DNA of 64,000 bases, from NCBI GenBank assembly GCA_948567375.1, contig OX419762.1:37863034-37927033 (forward strand), written 5' to 3'. Shown piece by piece: positions 1-11,076 of the stretch. Under the pieces are notes generated by a model. That model was not told where the DNA came from. It was given only the letters and a program-made list of their open reading frames with translations, and made no database searches. Each line of letters opens with the position of its first letter. Positions within the stretch are counted from its first letter, which is position 1. Origin of the DNA: Lunularia cruciata. Its lineage: Eukaryota; Streptophyta; Marchantiopsida; Lunulariales; Lunulariaceae. The position numbers were made by a program, and so were the translations under genes.

Positions 1-380
1 TATGTTATCTGCATCCTTACACCAAGGTTAGTCTCATCTTCTTGTTGACATCCAAATTTGTAAACTTACTACAACTTGGATAGGTCCATTTGATATCACT
101 ATTATCATTTCTCCAATTGACAACAAACTTGCACTTCTTGGTTATATGTGGATCCATTTTGTCTTCCATGTTTTGAAGTTAAAACCATCTTTTTTTCTAA
201 CCCATCTTCCTTTCCTACTTGTACCCAATCATGAAGAATAAAAGTCAACTGTATTCTTACCCAATGAGACATCTAACATGGTTTCCATAGAAAAATTGAG
301 TATAAGGTTGTTTGGATGGGATCTTTGCTTCACAACGCTACATAGGAACCTCTTTCTCATCTCCAAACCACTCAAATGAC
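1..380 (+). pseudogene. Chromovirus integrase C-terminus and chromodomain relic
   Basis: Translating the plus strand gives a degraded match to the end of a Ty3/gypsy polyprotein. Around 60-190 the reading resembles the integrase C-terminal barrel (WIGPFDI, then HFVFHVLKLKP, compare the family signature 'IGPF...HPVFHVS.L'). Around 285-380 a second stretch resembles a chromodomain core (IEYKVVWMG followed by a WEPL-like end). Only this 3' part lies in the window; the rest would be to the left. It is a broken, old chromovirus copy. The call rests on short signatures and their correct relative order, so confidence is moderate. Confidence 0.5.
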
Positions 381-2295
381 CATACACAAGTTTGATAACT
401 CCATGGCAATAAATAAATCACCAACTAGCAATTAAGAAATATGTAATAATATGGAGCTATTATATGAGTTAGTTAACCCAAATATAACTAGGAATTCTAA
501 GAATATTCTATAAAAGCATCTAGGAAGCTTCTTGGAATAATTTTCTATAAGTACTTCGGAAAATTTTTGCTGAGAAACTTCTTGGTACCTTCCAAGGATT
601 GAATAATTTGTACACAAAGTTAATAACTAGCTTAGCTTATATGCCAAGTAGTTGGGTTCTAAAAGAAATTTTCTCAATTAGCTTAGCTTGCACTCCAAGA
701 AGGTGGCTTTGAGAAGCTTCCTTGGAATTTTCTCAAGAGCCTCATATTGCATCACTATAAACACCAAAGCCTAAGGTTGGCCTATGCACTTGGAAATTCC
801 TTCACTTGAGAGTTCCAATGTGATCTTCCACTTTGATCTTCCATCCTCCTATTTCTATCCTTGGTCTTCTTCACTTTTCCTCCCTTGCAATTTGTTCCAC
901 AATTGTACCTTGCTAACAATTTGGGGTCTACTCTCAATAATTCCTCTATTGCTTTGTAATATAGAGTGCATTCTTTTACCCTCTCTTGGAATTCTATCCA
1001 TTCCCTTAGAACTTCCTCTCCTTTGGCTTGGACCTTTATGAGTTCTTCCTCAAGGCCTTGGTTTTGTATGGTACACTCTACTATAATTTGGACTGCATCA
1101 AGCAATATGCTTATGTACTTTGGTCTTTCTCTTACTAGATGTGCTCTCCATCAAACTATTAATGTAATTTGCAAGAACTTCTTGTAGAATTAGGCAAAAC
1201 AATCACAAATGCTTCTAAAAAGGAGTTTAGGAACTTGAGCACTCACTAGAGTCAATTTTTTAGTTGGGACTTGTCATTCAAGTAATTCAAATGTATTTGA
1301 TCTAGTGTGCTCTTGTTGTTGGTGAAAAGTATCATCTATATCAAGTCCTACTTGCCTTTTTTGATCAGATATCTCAAAGATGACATCTCTACTATTGAGA
1401 GTGGTGTAATGTTGGGTGAAAATATGCAACTAGGAATTTGAGAGAGCAATGGGAATCCAATTTTGGCTATGTGATGGAGCAAAAACCATTCATTAATCTG
1501 GTCAAGAAAAGCATGTATAAAAATTTCACCAAATTTCATATGGTTTGGCCAATTATTGGTCTACCTATATAGGTAGACCAATAATTGGCCAAGATTTTTA
1601 CTACTACAACTACACAAGATTTTTATTCCCTCTTGAACTATTAATCAAGAACTATCAAAGATGCATTGAGTACCAACACTTACACTATTTATACAGTTGA
1701 GCTTAGAGACCCTTATCTAGTTCTAGAATTTGTGGTGAAGATTGATCCCATATTTAAAACCTTAATTGGCTAGTGCCAACTGATACATGTCACCACACTC
1801 AATTCTACAAGTGAAGGCCATGTGAGATCCTTCCCACATGTCCCATTGTCCTAGAACCTTCCCACATGTCCCATGCCCATAGGTCTCAGAGCCATTCCCA
1901 CAACCATGCCCATAGGTCCCATAGCCATGCCCACAATCCAACTACATATAGCTTCTGTAGCTTCTGTAGCTTACATGTAGTTACCATAAGACACATTTGC
2001 CATGAACTTCAAATGAGCATAACTTCTTTCTAGAGCTTTATTTTCCATGATCTTTGTATCCATGGAAAGCGCTTGAGAAGATAATTCCAATGAGATAAGA
2101 CATACCTCATTTGAGTTTTTATTCACATAGATATGGGTACCAATGTGAATTATCTTTTTGTTCATTCCTATAGATAAAATCTCATAGTGTGAAGAACTAT
2201 CCCATACTTACAGTTTTGCACTCTCGTAGAAGTTGTCTTGTACTTACTCTTCAACATTCTTGTGAGAATTATCCCATAGAGAGTATTCTAGATTT
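381..2295. other. Unassigned, probably retroelement-derived DNA
   Basis: No recognisable gene. It follows the 3' coding relic of a chromovirus and precedes the truncated 5' edge of element A, so it may be LTR or leader DNA, but I found no second copy in the window. A minus-strand open frame at about 782-1105 encodes a charged, coiled-coil-looking peptide of unknown function. Short degenerate direct repeats occur at 1828-1935 (variants of cccacatgtcccatg) and at 1948-1972 (agcttctgt). A perfect palindrome at 1545 is listed separately. Confidence 0.3.
1545..1592. repeat. Perfect 48-bp palindrome
   Basis: The two 24-base arms (1545-1568 and 1569-1592) are exact reverse complements with no spacer; the centre reads ctat|atag. 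The flanking bases 1544 and 1593 do not pair, so the symmetry ends sharply. It could extrude as a cruciform or fold as an RNA hairpin. No function can be assigned. Confidence 0.97.
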
Positions 2296-3072
2296 CATGC
2301 ATGAGGAGTATGAGAGCAACAAAAAGCATATTTGAATGTTTAGACTCATCTTGGGAACATGGAGCGTCACTAAGAGTGGAAATTGAGGCTACGCAAGGTT
2401 CCCCGTGGGTTTGAGGTGATTGTAAGGGTGGATTTGAGGAGGAGAGAGTTTAGAATAGAATTTGAAGAGAGTGTTGACAGGATCCAAAAACCTACACCAC
2501 TTGGAGGAAAGAGTGAGTCTAACTGCTCTTTATGTGGAGAGAACGAACATAAGGTAAGTTCATATCCATTCCTTTTATGAGAAAGAGATTGAGAGAAAGG
2601 AAAGGCTTACTTGACTTGGGTTTGCATGTTGGACCTTCTTCACCAAGATTTGGAGGGAGAAGATCTAAGACCAAGGAGTTGTGTGAGGTTTGTGGAGTTG
2701 AAGGACTTCCAAAAGGACATGAATGTACACCAAAGTCTCCAAAAGTGGAGTAAAAGCACTTTTGGAGACTTTGGTGAAAAATCTTGGAGAGAGTCTTAGT
2801 ACAACAACAAAAATACTACCTCCTTCATCAGCTAGTTCTCAAGATTTGTGATGGAGATAATCTTTCAACTTATGGATAAACTATCCATGACAATTCGATT
2901 AATATGCACTCTAGGATTTGATGTTGCTATAGAAATCTTGGAGCAACCTGAACCTTTTGTATTCCCTAGGGTGGATTACTCTCAAATGGTTTTAGTCATC
3001 TATATACTCTATTAGTCATAGAGTGATAGAAAGGAAAAAAATTCAAAGAAAGAAAGATAGTGAGGGATTAAG
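2296..3072 (+). other. Element A leader remnant
   Basis: Aligns with the gag-proximal leader of element B (36,000-36,480 on the minus strand). Both have a Cys-rich stretch reading SNCSLCGENEHK in A and SKCFLCGEKRHKES in B, which resembles a zinc-knuckle start and is upstream of the main gag. It contains the hairpin at 2728-2776. Otherwise nothing recognisable. Confidence 0.5.
2728..2776. repeat. Hairpin with 20-bp perfect arms
   Basis: Arms 2728-2747 and 2757-2776 are exact reverse complements (caccaaagtctccaaaagtg and its complement) around a 9-base loop. Sister element B has only the second arm at the matching place (36,013-36,070), so the first arm looks like an inverted copy of the second, made in this lineage. 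Confidence 0.95.
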
Positions 3073-4090
3073 ATGTGGAAACTTCCGGTTTTCTTTGGCA
3101 AGGATGGAGAAGATGTGGAGGCCTTTGTGAGAAACTTCAAGAGAGCTTGGATAGGAAAAAGTGAGAGGAGGAAGAATGAGTGGGCCTCATTATTACCAGA
3201 TTTCTTTGAGGATATAGCACTTACATGGTATGAGTTAAAATACCAAAAAAAAGGAGAGATGAGGAAGAAGAGTCTTGGGAAAGTTTGACTTCAAAACTCA
3301 TTGAGAACTTTCTTCTAGATGAGAGTTATGAGAGATTGATGAGTGATGTTACCTTTCTCAAGCAAGGAGATGGAGAGAAAGCAAGACTCTATATGGAAAG
3401 AGTGGAAAAGTTAGAGTCCAAATTTCACATAGTGTTGAGGAAGGGTAGAGATGATGTGGAGACTACTATGATTGGCATAGGCGTTATGCTCACCAAGAAT
3501 TTTGTGGGAGGATTGAGACCAAAAATTAGAATCAAGGAGAGATATGAGAAACCTTCTTCCAAGGTTGAAGCTATCAAGATTGCAATTTGTATGGAGGAGA
3601 GTTTGGAAGGGGATGAGAGTGATTTGGTGGTGAAGGAGGTTGTACATCCTCCACAAGGTTACAATTATAGTGGAACTTCAAATACTTTGATGGCACCAAA
3701 GTATCTCACCCCAAGTAGTAGTTGCTCTAGTTCTTGCACCTCCACCAAAGGATCCACTTCAAACCATCACAGAACAACTTGTAGATCTCAAGATCAATGT
3801 AGTGCAACTATGGGAGAAGAGAGAGGTGGATCAGAATGTGGGAAGAGGGCCTAGGAGTTATGGAAGTTATCCATATAGAGGAGGCCAACCAACCAATAAT
3901 TTCAATGAGAGAAATTGTTTTGGTTGTGAAGGAAAATGCCATATCCAAAGGAATTGCCCAAATTCCACTTACCATGGAGGAAGGGGTTATGAGGGAGCCA
4001 ATAGAGGGAAAGAGGGAGGTAGTGAAACCCAAGTGGCTCCTAATCCAAATAAAGGTAAGGAGATAGCATCTATAGATATGGTTGAGACCA
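3073..4090 (+). pseudogene. gag: Element A gag
   Basis: The capsid-like part at about 3073-3700 has the helical retrotransposon gag signature: LPVFFGKDGEDVEAFVR near the start, LLPDFFEDIALTWYE, and a middle stretch ending in kinship with ENFLLDESYERLM. A nucleocapsid zinc knuckle of the CX2CX4HX4C type follows at about 3916-3957 (CFGCEGKCHIQRNCP). Gag packages the element RNA into virus-like particles. The element B copy at 34,760-35,810 (minus) is clearly the same family. The frame is broken; fossil. Confidence 0.8.
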
Positions 4091-5080
4091 AGTATTAGAA
4101 GGGAGAGTGCTCAAACTCCAAGGGTCTTAATTTGGAGCTTTTGGCACAAGAGAAGAAGAGAGCTCGTTTTGCATAGGATGTGCACGCTTCTCAAGGATTT
4201 ACTCCTTTCCAACATACTCCTATGCCTACTAGGAGCACTTGCACAAGCACTTAAACACTATCAACAACAAAGACTCCAAGGAAGAAGTTGGGGATGGAGG
4301 ACTTCTTGATCTCAAAGCAACAATGGCTACAATGTATTGGAGGATGTTGGTAGTCACAAGGCTAGCATCACAATGGGCCAATTGATTGCTTTGAATCCTA
4401 CTTTGAGAAAGGAGTTTATAGGTGGTTTGAGTTCTACAATGAGCAAGAGGAAGAAGAAAGCAAAAGTTCCAATATCAATGGGGGTGGTGGATGCCAAACT
4501 AGCACCATGGGAGACTTGTAAATATGCCTCTAAGATTGATATGAGAGTAAATTGTCACAAAATCAAGAATGCATTGGTTGATGGAGATTAGTATTGAATC
4601 CCATGTCAGAAAGGTTGATGAAGAAGTTGGGTATGATACCCTCAAGACCTTCAACATTTGTGGTGAGCATGGCAAACAAGGAACAAGTTTGACCAGTAGG
4701 GATGATGGATAAGGTGGTAGTTTTAGTTATGGGAGTTCACACTCTCATTACTTTCCAAGTCTTGAAGGATTCAAGCTATGACTTACTTCTTGGAAGGCCA
4801 TGGTTGATAGCAACACGCACAACTGATCAATGGCACAAAAGGTACTTGAGGATTGGGCCATCAAACCATAGAGTCATAATTCTTGTCACTAACACCACCA
4901 ACACTTCACATTCAGATACACCATCTTCTGATTATTGGGAATCAGATTCTAAAGAAGGAGCTTCAGGTGTGGACACAAGCATGGAGGAGGAGACTTCCAC
5001 GGCGGAGGATGAATCTGAATCAGATTCAGATGTGTATCTCTTGTGTGCTATGGATTTTTCACCTAAGCCATAGGTTTTGC
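4091..5080 (+). pseudogene. Element A gag-pol linker and protease region
   Basis: At about 4700-4800 the reading GVHTLITFQVLKDSSYDLLLGRPWL is the C-terminal part of a retropepsin domain (the 'DLLLGRPWL' signature is usual in plant Athila/Tat-like elements). An acidic, Ser-rich linker follows (4900-5030, many E, D and S). Element B has the same order at 27,250-27,590 on the minus strand. The protease would cleave the polyprotein. Broken copy. Confidence 0.65.
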
Positions 5081-6560
5081 AGGACCCAGATAAATCACCA
5101 TTGACACTTGAGGAGGTAGAGAGAAGGTTAGCTACCCTCAAGTATGGCCCAAATATTACCAAGGAGGAGAAGGTGAGATTTGAGGAGATTTTCCGCAAGT
5201 TCATCCATGTGTTTGCTTTTAGTTACAAGGACTTGAAGGAAGTCACCTTGGAGGAGCACAAGATAGAGTTGGAATCACATGTAAGACCAATCTACCAAAA
5301 GCAACATTGCAGTAGCCCACCAATATCTTTGGTTGTGAAGGAGGAGATTGATCAGCTCAAGGAGGCTAGATTTATCTTTGAGGTGGAGAATTCAGAATGG
5401 GTATCTCCAATTGTGATTGTGAAGAAAAACAATGGCAAGCTTTGAGTATGTGTGGATTACAAGAAGTTCAATGTTGTTACCAAAAAGGACTACTACACAT
5501 TACCATTCATTGATGAGATCTTGGAGGAGGTTATAGGTCATGAGGGGTATAGTTTTGGAGATGATTATAGTGGATATAACCAAATCAAGATTGCACTAGA
5601 GCATCAACAACTCACCACATTCACCACATCTTGGGGAACTTATGCTTTCAAGGTCATGCCTTTTAAGCTTTGCAATGCTCCAGCCACATTCCAACAATTC
5701 ATGAACAAGGTATTTGAACCTTTCATTGGGAAATTTGTGAGAGACTTCATTGATGACTTTTGTGTCTATGGGAGCAAGGAAAAGCACTTTGAGCACCTAA
5801 TCAAGGTCTTGCAACGCTTGGATGAGGCAAGTGCATCACTCAACCCAAAGAAGTGCATTTTTGGATATGAAAAAGGTCTACTTTTTAGGCACATCATCTC
5901 CAAAGATGGAATAGCAATTGATCCTAAGAAGGTGAGGAAAATCTCAGACCTTCCATTCCCTTCAAGCTTGACAAAGTTACACCAATTCTTGGGGATGGTT
6001 GGGTACTATAGGAGGTTCATCTTCTCATTTTCTAACAAGGTTTATGCATTGACCATCTACATGAAGAAAGGTTTAGATTACATGGCAATTTTAGAAGACA
6101 AGGAGGCTCTCAAAGCTTTTAAGGAGCTCAAGCAATCCCTTGTTGTAGCTCCAATTCTTGTTAAACCTGATTGGAGTAAACCTTTCATCCTCTATATTGA
6201 TGCTTCTAATGTAGCTATAGGATGCACTCTTAGTCAATTAGACCAAGATGGGCATGATCATCCAATAGCTTATGCTAGTAGGAAAATGGTTTCAGCAGAG
6301 AAGAAATACTGTACCATAGAGAGAGAAGGGTTGGCAGTGATCTTTGGTCTTAAGAAGTTTATACACTACTTGATTGCAGGGAAAGCCACCATTGTCACAG
6401 ATCACAAGGCTTTGTAGTACATCTTCAACAAGCCTAATGTGGAAGGAAGACTAGCAAGGTGGATGATACTCTTGTGTGAGTATGACAACACCATTGAAGA
6501 TAGGCCAAGGAGGAAACATGCAAATGAAAATTTGTTATCTAGGACCTATGATCATGATAG
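5081..6560 (+). pseudogene. pol: Element A reverse transcriptase and RNase H
   Basis: RT domain at about 5330-5900 with WVSPIVIVKK, then PFIDEILEEV, YSGYNQIKIA, FKVMPFKLCNAPATFQ and the polymerase-site region FIDDFCVYGS (YxDD-type). The tether and RNase H follow at about 6130-6520 (LYIDASNVAIGCTLSQ, then YCTIEREGLAVIFGLKKF, TDHKAL). It would copy element RNA into DNA. Similarity to element B at 26,010-27,270 (minus) is high throughout. The frame is broken; fossil. Confidence 0.88.
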
Positions 6561-6644
6561 AGATGAACCAATGGATGATTCCTTCCTAGATGAGGAGCTC
6601 ATGACATTCTCAATCACTCAAGAGGTTCCAATGGAGTACAAGGA

Positions 6645-6698
6645 GATTGTGGATTTTGTGACAAGAGGTAGTTACCTCTTGTCACAAAATCCACAATC
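6645..6698. repeat. Hairpin with 26-bp perfect arms inside element A
   Basis: Arms 6645-6670 and 6673-6698 are exact reverse complements around a 2-base centre (gt). Element B carries only the left arm at the equivalent site (25,990-26,040). The right arm therefore appears to be an inverted copy of the adjacent left arm. It sits between the RNase H and integrase parts of element A. Confidence 0.96.
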
Positions 6699-6719
6699 CA
6701 TAAGGGATGCATGCTAGGG

Positions 6720-7974
6720 AGAAGAAGGCCCTTGCAGCAAAGATCTAGACCTTACACAATGGTTTAGGATATTTTTTTTCACCAAGGAGCATATGGTCTA
6801 CTTCAAATAGCAGTGGGTAAGGAAAGAGTCTATACTACTCATCAAGAAGTTTCATGAAGGTTTAGTGTGTGGAGGACACTTTGCAAGAAAGGTGACTGCT
6901 TTCAAGATTCTGGATGTAGGTTACTATTGGAGAGGGATTTTCAAGGATTGTCTTGATTATTGCAAAACTTGTCATGTTTGTCAAGCTTTTGCTAGAAAGT
7001 CTACATCCACTCTACCACTTAGATCAATTCCATTGCTAGAACCTTTTGAGAAGTGGGGAATTGATGTTGTAGGTCCTCTCAATAGAACCCTGAGAAAAAA
7101 TTGGTACATTGTGGTAGTTACTAATTACCTTACCAAGTGGGTTGAGGCTAGACTTTTGAAGGACAAGAATGAAGATGAAGTTGATAGATTTCTTTATGAA
7201 CGCATTATCACTAGGTTTGGATGCCCTTTGGAGTTGGTTTCTGATAGAGGAGGAGATTTTACAGGAAGTATCACTACAACCATGCTATGACATTTCTCTA
7301 TCACACATAGAGTAACTACATCCTATAAGCCAAATTCCAATGGCTTGGCAAAGAGAACCAATCAGACCTTGCGCAGGATGTTGGCCAAAGATGTAGAAAT
7401 AGAGGGGGCTAAACATCATTGGGACAAGAGGATTCATGCGGTTTTGTGGGAATATAAGAACCATGAAGACTTCCACCAAATATTCTCCATTTAAATTAGT
7501 ATATGGTATTGATTCTACCCTACCTATTCACTTTGATCTTTCCTACCTTCCAAAGCATTTGTAGGAGATTGAAGAAAGTACAAGGAGATGATACAAAGAA
7601 GTCAAGGAAGGAACAACTCATGGAGTTGGAAGAGGCAAGAGCAATTGCTATGGTTCAAGTGGAGAAAGCCCAAAGGAAACAAAAGGAGAGATTTGACAAG
7701 AGGCAAGGCAAGAAGAAGGTGGAGCCTTTCAAAGAAGGCAATTGGGTAATGTTGTTTGATTCTATTCAATTCAAGAGAGTGCAAAAAGAGGTTTTGGCCT
7801 AAGTACTTTGAACCTTTCATAGTGGAGAAGGTGTGAGGTAATTATACCTATGATCTCAAGGAGTTGGGAGGAAGACACTTTGATAAGATTTACCATGATA
7901 AATTGAAGATGTATCATAGAAGGTAGAGAGACCTTCACTTTGAGGACAAAGTGAAAACTTAGTCCGGGGGTAAA
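6720..7974 (+). pseudogene. int: Element A integrase
   Basis: The zinc-binding N-terminal domain is at about 6840-7000 (HEGLVCGGHF, then CKTCHVCQ). The catalytic core follows at about 7030-7290 with PFEKWGIDVVGPLNRT, TKWVEA and SDRGGDF, the regions holding the first two acidic residues of the DDE triad. The C-terminal part at 7500-7900 is basic and Lys-rich (KAQRKQKERFDKRQGKKK) and lacks a chromodomain. Just upstream of the LTR, at 7965-7974, ccgggggtaaa is a plausible polypurine tract. Integrase joins cDNA to the chromosome. Broken copy. Confidence 0.85.
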
Positions 7975-8642
7975 TGTAACACCCATTTGTGCATGTGTGT
8001 GTTATTGTGATATTTATCTTGGAATTACAAGTACTTGAGAGATATTATTTAGAGATAAAGGATGGTTCTACATTAGCCATATCTAAGATAGAGAGGACCT
8101 TACTTTAGAGGACATAGAAAAGATGAGCACCACTATTTTGGATTCTAGTGTGCTGACTTGATATTATTCTTAGGTGTTTGGCTTTGAGGAAAGAGTTGAG
8201 AACTCTTGGGCCCTCAAGCCTTTTTGTTTTGGATTTTTCTATAGTCCAAGGATAGCCCATGTGAAGGAATCCTTGACTTAGTGGTTAGGTCAAGATAAGA
8301 TCACATGCTTAGAGGAATATGCCCAGTTGGATAGATATTCCTTTATACTTTTTGACTTTACTTGACTTTTAGTCTAGTAACTTGAGTTACTCCAGTAATT
8401 AGTTACTTTGGTGCGTAACTATTTCACAAGTATATAAACCAGGGGTGAGGAAGTACTCATCATCCTTTCCTTTGCAACTATCTCTCTCTCATTGAGTTCT
8501 CTAGTGAGCAATGTCTTGAATATTGGAATGTTAGCCTTAGAGGAGTATGATAGAGTTGGGGTTCTTTGCTTTCTTAGTCCATGGTGCGCTACTATAATAG
8601 CCATTAGAGGTTCATCTTGAGTGAGAGATAGGCCGGCTCACA
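7975..8642 (+). repeat. 3' LTR of element A
   Basis: It begins TGTAACACCC and ends GGCTCACA, so it has TG...CA ends, with a polypurine tract immediately before it. Four further copies of the same LTR are in the window: 24,041-24,727 and 37,273-37,952 (minus), 38,810-39,483 (plus), 41,311-41,957 (minus). A TATA box lies at 8431. The strand opposite to transcription carries a short open frame (8419-8604, minus) that is similar in four of the five copies. Confidence 0.93.
8431..8438 (+). promoter_or_regulatory. LTR TATA box
   Basis: The motif tatataaa is placed about 200 bases before the LTR end and is kept in the same position in LTR H (39,275 region), in line with an LTR core promoter. Transcription would start about 25-30 bases downstream. 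Confidence 0.6.
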
Positions 8643-8902
8643 GGCTATCACTATGGATTATATTGTCATCTTGTTTCTTGCCTATCTCTACCATGAATCT
8701 TTGCAACCAAATCATCTCCATGCTAGCCTTTGAGATGGCCATGTACTCAATTTTTGTAGTAGAAAGAGAACCATTCGTTTGTAAACAATTAAAGACAACT
8801 AAAGACATCCAACTAATTGTTGTACTATCTAAGGTAAACACATACCTAACTAATTGTCCAAGTCTTCTCCCAAATTTTCATTAGAAAAGACTTCTAAAAT
8901 AG
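8643..8902 (-). pseudogene. Ty1/copia RNase H scrap
   Basis: The minus-strand reading includes MFTLDSTTISWMSL, then GSLSTTKIEYMAISKA and MIWLQRFMVEIG. These match the C-terminal RNase H of Ty1/copia polyproteins (family pattern 'G.ISW.SK...VALSTTEAEYMA...A..A.WL..L..ELG'). Only about 70 codons survive between the element A LTR and the outer end of gypsy copy D, so both may have inserted into a copia element. It is the only copia trace I recognise here. Confidence 0.8.
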
Positions 8903-9513
8903 TGTTGTTAGCATATATACATCACTACAAAAACAAACATCATTGTCAATATTATACACTATAGAAGCACAACTCACACATAAGTCATACATGAATTCTA
9001 AAGTGCCATAATAATAAATTCTTTCTTCTTCTTGAATCACACTCAAATTAGATCTATACTCAATCCTTCACTCGACACTTTACCAACAATCAGGCACTGA
9101 TTAAAATCAAGTCACACCCTCTCTAGCTTTGAGGCTCTAGGTGATGCTCATTAGTCTCTATCTACCATAGTTAGGTACTCAAAAGCTCAACATTAGAGAA
9201 ATGAGCTCTCTTGAGCTGCACTTCAAAGATATACCCCTCTACTCAACCTAGTTCTCCAATCCTAACCGTGTTGCCAATGGTGCAAATGATACAAGTGATA
9301 GTGGGTCCCATTATGTGATCAATAGCCCTAACATAAAATTGGACCACAAACAAGTAGTCTATGAGTAACTACCAAATACCTATGACTACCAACACTACCA
9401 CACCAATGTTTAAACAACCTAAAACAACCTACACAACATACATTTTTGTCAATATCATACACTATAGAAGCACAACTCACACATAAATCATACATGAACT
9501 CTAAAGTACCACA
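8903..9513 (-). repeat. 3' terminal repeat complex of element D (A-B-A)
   Basis: The same layout as in copies C and E: an outer ~105-bp unit (8903 to about 9012), a ~400-bp middle unit (about 9013-9418) and an inner ~95-bp copy of the outer unit (about 9419-9513). Shared words such as catacactatagaagcacaa mark the outer and inner units. The inner unit abuts a purine-rich tract (ctagttagggaggagac on the minus strand). More diverged than in C. Confidence 0.75.
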
Positions 9514-10527
9514 GTCTCCTCCCTAACTAGTGGTTAGGTCCCTCTAACTCTAAATAGCTATATATTCCAAGTATATGATATACCCTATGGTGGGCAAAGA
9601 TCAAGATATTGAGTGCTATCTAGCCCCATTGTTAGTTGCATATTTATAATCTATACCACATAAAGGGTGAAATAGATGTAGGTCAAGTACATCTAGGACA
9701 TAATGACTATCCTTGAGAAACCACCATGAGGGGAGGAGTCAAACATGCCTTATACCATCTTCTCAAACAACTATCACACACCAACATAGTAGTAGCTCCA
9801 CTAGAAGAGCCGCATAACATACACCACAAAAATTACATGTACAAGTGCCAAGCTTGGATCCATAGTGCAATCAATGTTAAGGAGGTGGTATGGTGCACAA
9901 TTGCACACTTGATCCTTCCAAACATCCTTCCAACACAAGGATTCCAAAAGGAAATTACTTGTGCACTCTCAAGATAGTGTGGCCTATAATAACATCAAGT
10001 GTTGTTAGTGTTGTTTGTTGTAGATATACATAGTCACCTGGATGAAATTGATGAATTGACGGTCTAAAACCTGCTCTTGAATGGTAGCACAACGTAAGAT
10101 ATCCTTATGTTGAGCAATTGTTACGTTCTCTTGCCAAGTTCAAAGATTGATGCCAAGCAAAGGCCATTGGCATGACTCTTTGAAAGATCTTTGCCCATTG
10201 AGAATATATACTCACCCATATGTTTAGATCATCCAAGTTCAAAACTATAGTAGCATCTTGATGAATGCTACAGGTAAATTAAATCTCATCCATATAGTAG
10301 AAAGTAAGGAGAGAAGGATGTTAAGAAGGCTTGCCGGTTGAACCAATAGTCAATGACCAAACAAGGTAATTAGAGATACCAATCTCCCATGTGGACTCTT
10401 TGCAAACCATACTTATCCAATCCTTTCTTAACCATCTAAACCACTCTCTCTGCTAAGCCATCTGCCTTAGGGTGATCTTAGGAGGTATATGATGATCAAT
10501 CAAGGCCTTGTCACACAAGACTTGAAA
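9514..10527 (-). pseudogene. Element D integrase C-terminus and PHD-finger region
   Basis: Collinear with 11,182-12,190 of copy C, including the minus-strand stretch that in C encodes the integrase tail and PHD finger (9720-9850). It is diverged, so zinc ligands cannot be read with confidence. It ends at the gaaa target site (10,524-10,527) where copy C is inserted. Confidence 0.7.
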
Positions 10528-11074
10528 TGTTGTGCATATATACATCGCTACACAACATACATCGCTGTCAACATCATACACTATAGAAGCACAACTCAGA
10601 CATAAGTCATACATAGACTCTAAAGTGCCACAATAATCAGATTGCTTAACACTCTCAACTCAACTCAACTCAGATCAATACTTGATTTGTCACTCAATAA
10701 ACTGCCAACAACTGGGCACTGATTACAGTCAAGCCACACCCACTCAAGCATAGAGAATCCAGGTGACGTTCACCGGCCTCTGTCCACCATAGCCAGGAAC
10801 TCAAAGGCTCAACATCAGAGAAGTGAGCTCTCTGGAGCTCACTTCGAAACTATACCCCCTGGACTTGAGCTAGCCCTAACGGTCCTGCTGACGGCACACT
10901 TGACGGTGTGAATGGTGCAAAGTGACGGTGGGCCCCACCGTGAAGTCATTACCCCAAACACCAAATCTGACTGTCTGAAAGTAGTCCCTGAGAAACTGCT
11001 GAAATAACTCTAACTACTATCACTAGAACTCCAGTGTCCGAGCAACTAGATGCGGAACTACAAATGGCGTGACA
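10528..11074 (-). repeat. 3' LTR of element C (units A2 + B)
   Basis: Read on the minus strand it starts TGTCACGCC at 11,074 and ends GCACAACA at 10,528. It has two parts: B (about 10,635-11,074), also present as the 5' terminal repeat at 19,978-20,408, and A2 (10,528-10,632, 105 bp), which the 5' copy lacks. Repeated ctcaa pentamers occur at 10,655-10,672. Confidence 0.8.
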
Positions 11075-11076
11075 GT

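Larger units (their letters stand above)
2296..8642 (+). mobile_element. Element A: Athila/Tat-like Ty3/gypsy retrotransposon, 5'-truncated
   Basis: In order on the plus strand: gag with a zinc knuckle, protease region, reverse transcriptase, RNase H, integrase, and one 3' LTR at 7975-8642. The closest relative in the window is element B on the opposite strand. The two align from about 2296 (catgcatgagg) onwards. To the left of that point the B-type leader, primer site and 5' LTR are absent, so A is 5'-truncated. The RT signature (PFIDEILEEV..GHE, then YSGYNQIKIA) is of the non-chromovirus OTA group (Athila/Tat). No chromodomain follows the integrase. The coding region is broken in several places; this is a fossil. 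Confidence 0.9.

Noticed and set aside
782-1105. 107-codon minus-strand frame as a gene
   Set aside because: It encodes a charged helical peptide with no known relative. It lies among retroelement relics and has no supporting neighbour.
1828-1935. CRISPR-like or satellite array
   Set aside because: The repeats (cccacatgtcccatg variants) are few, short and irregular, without regular spacers.
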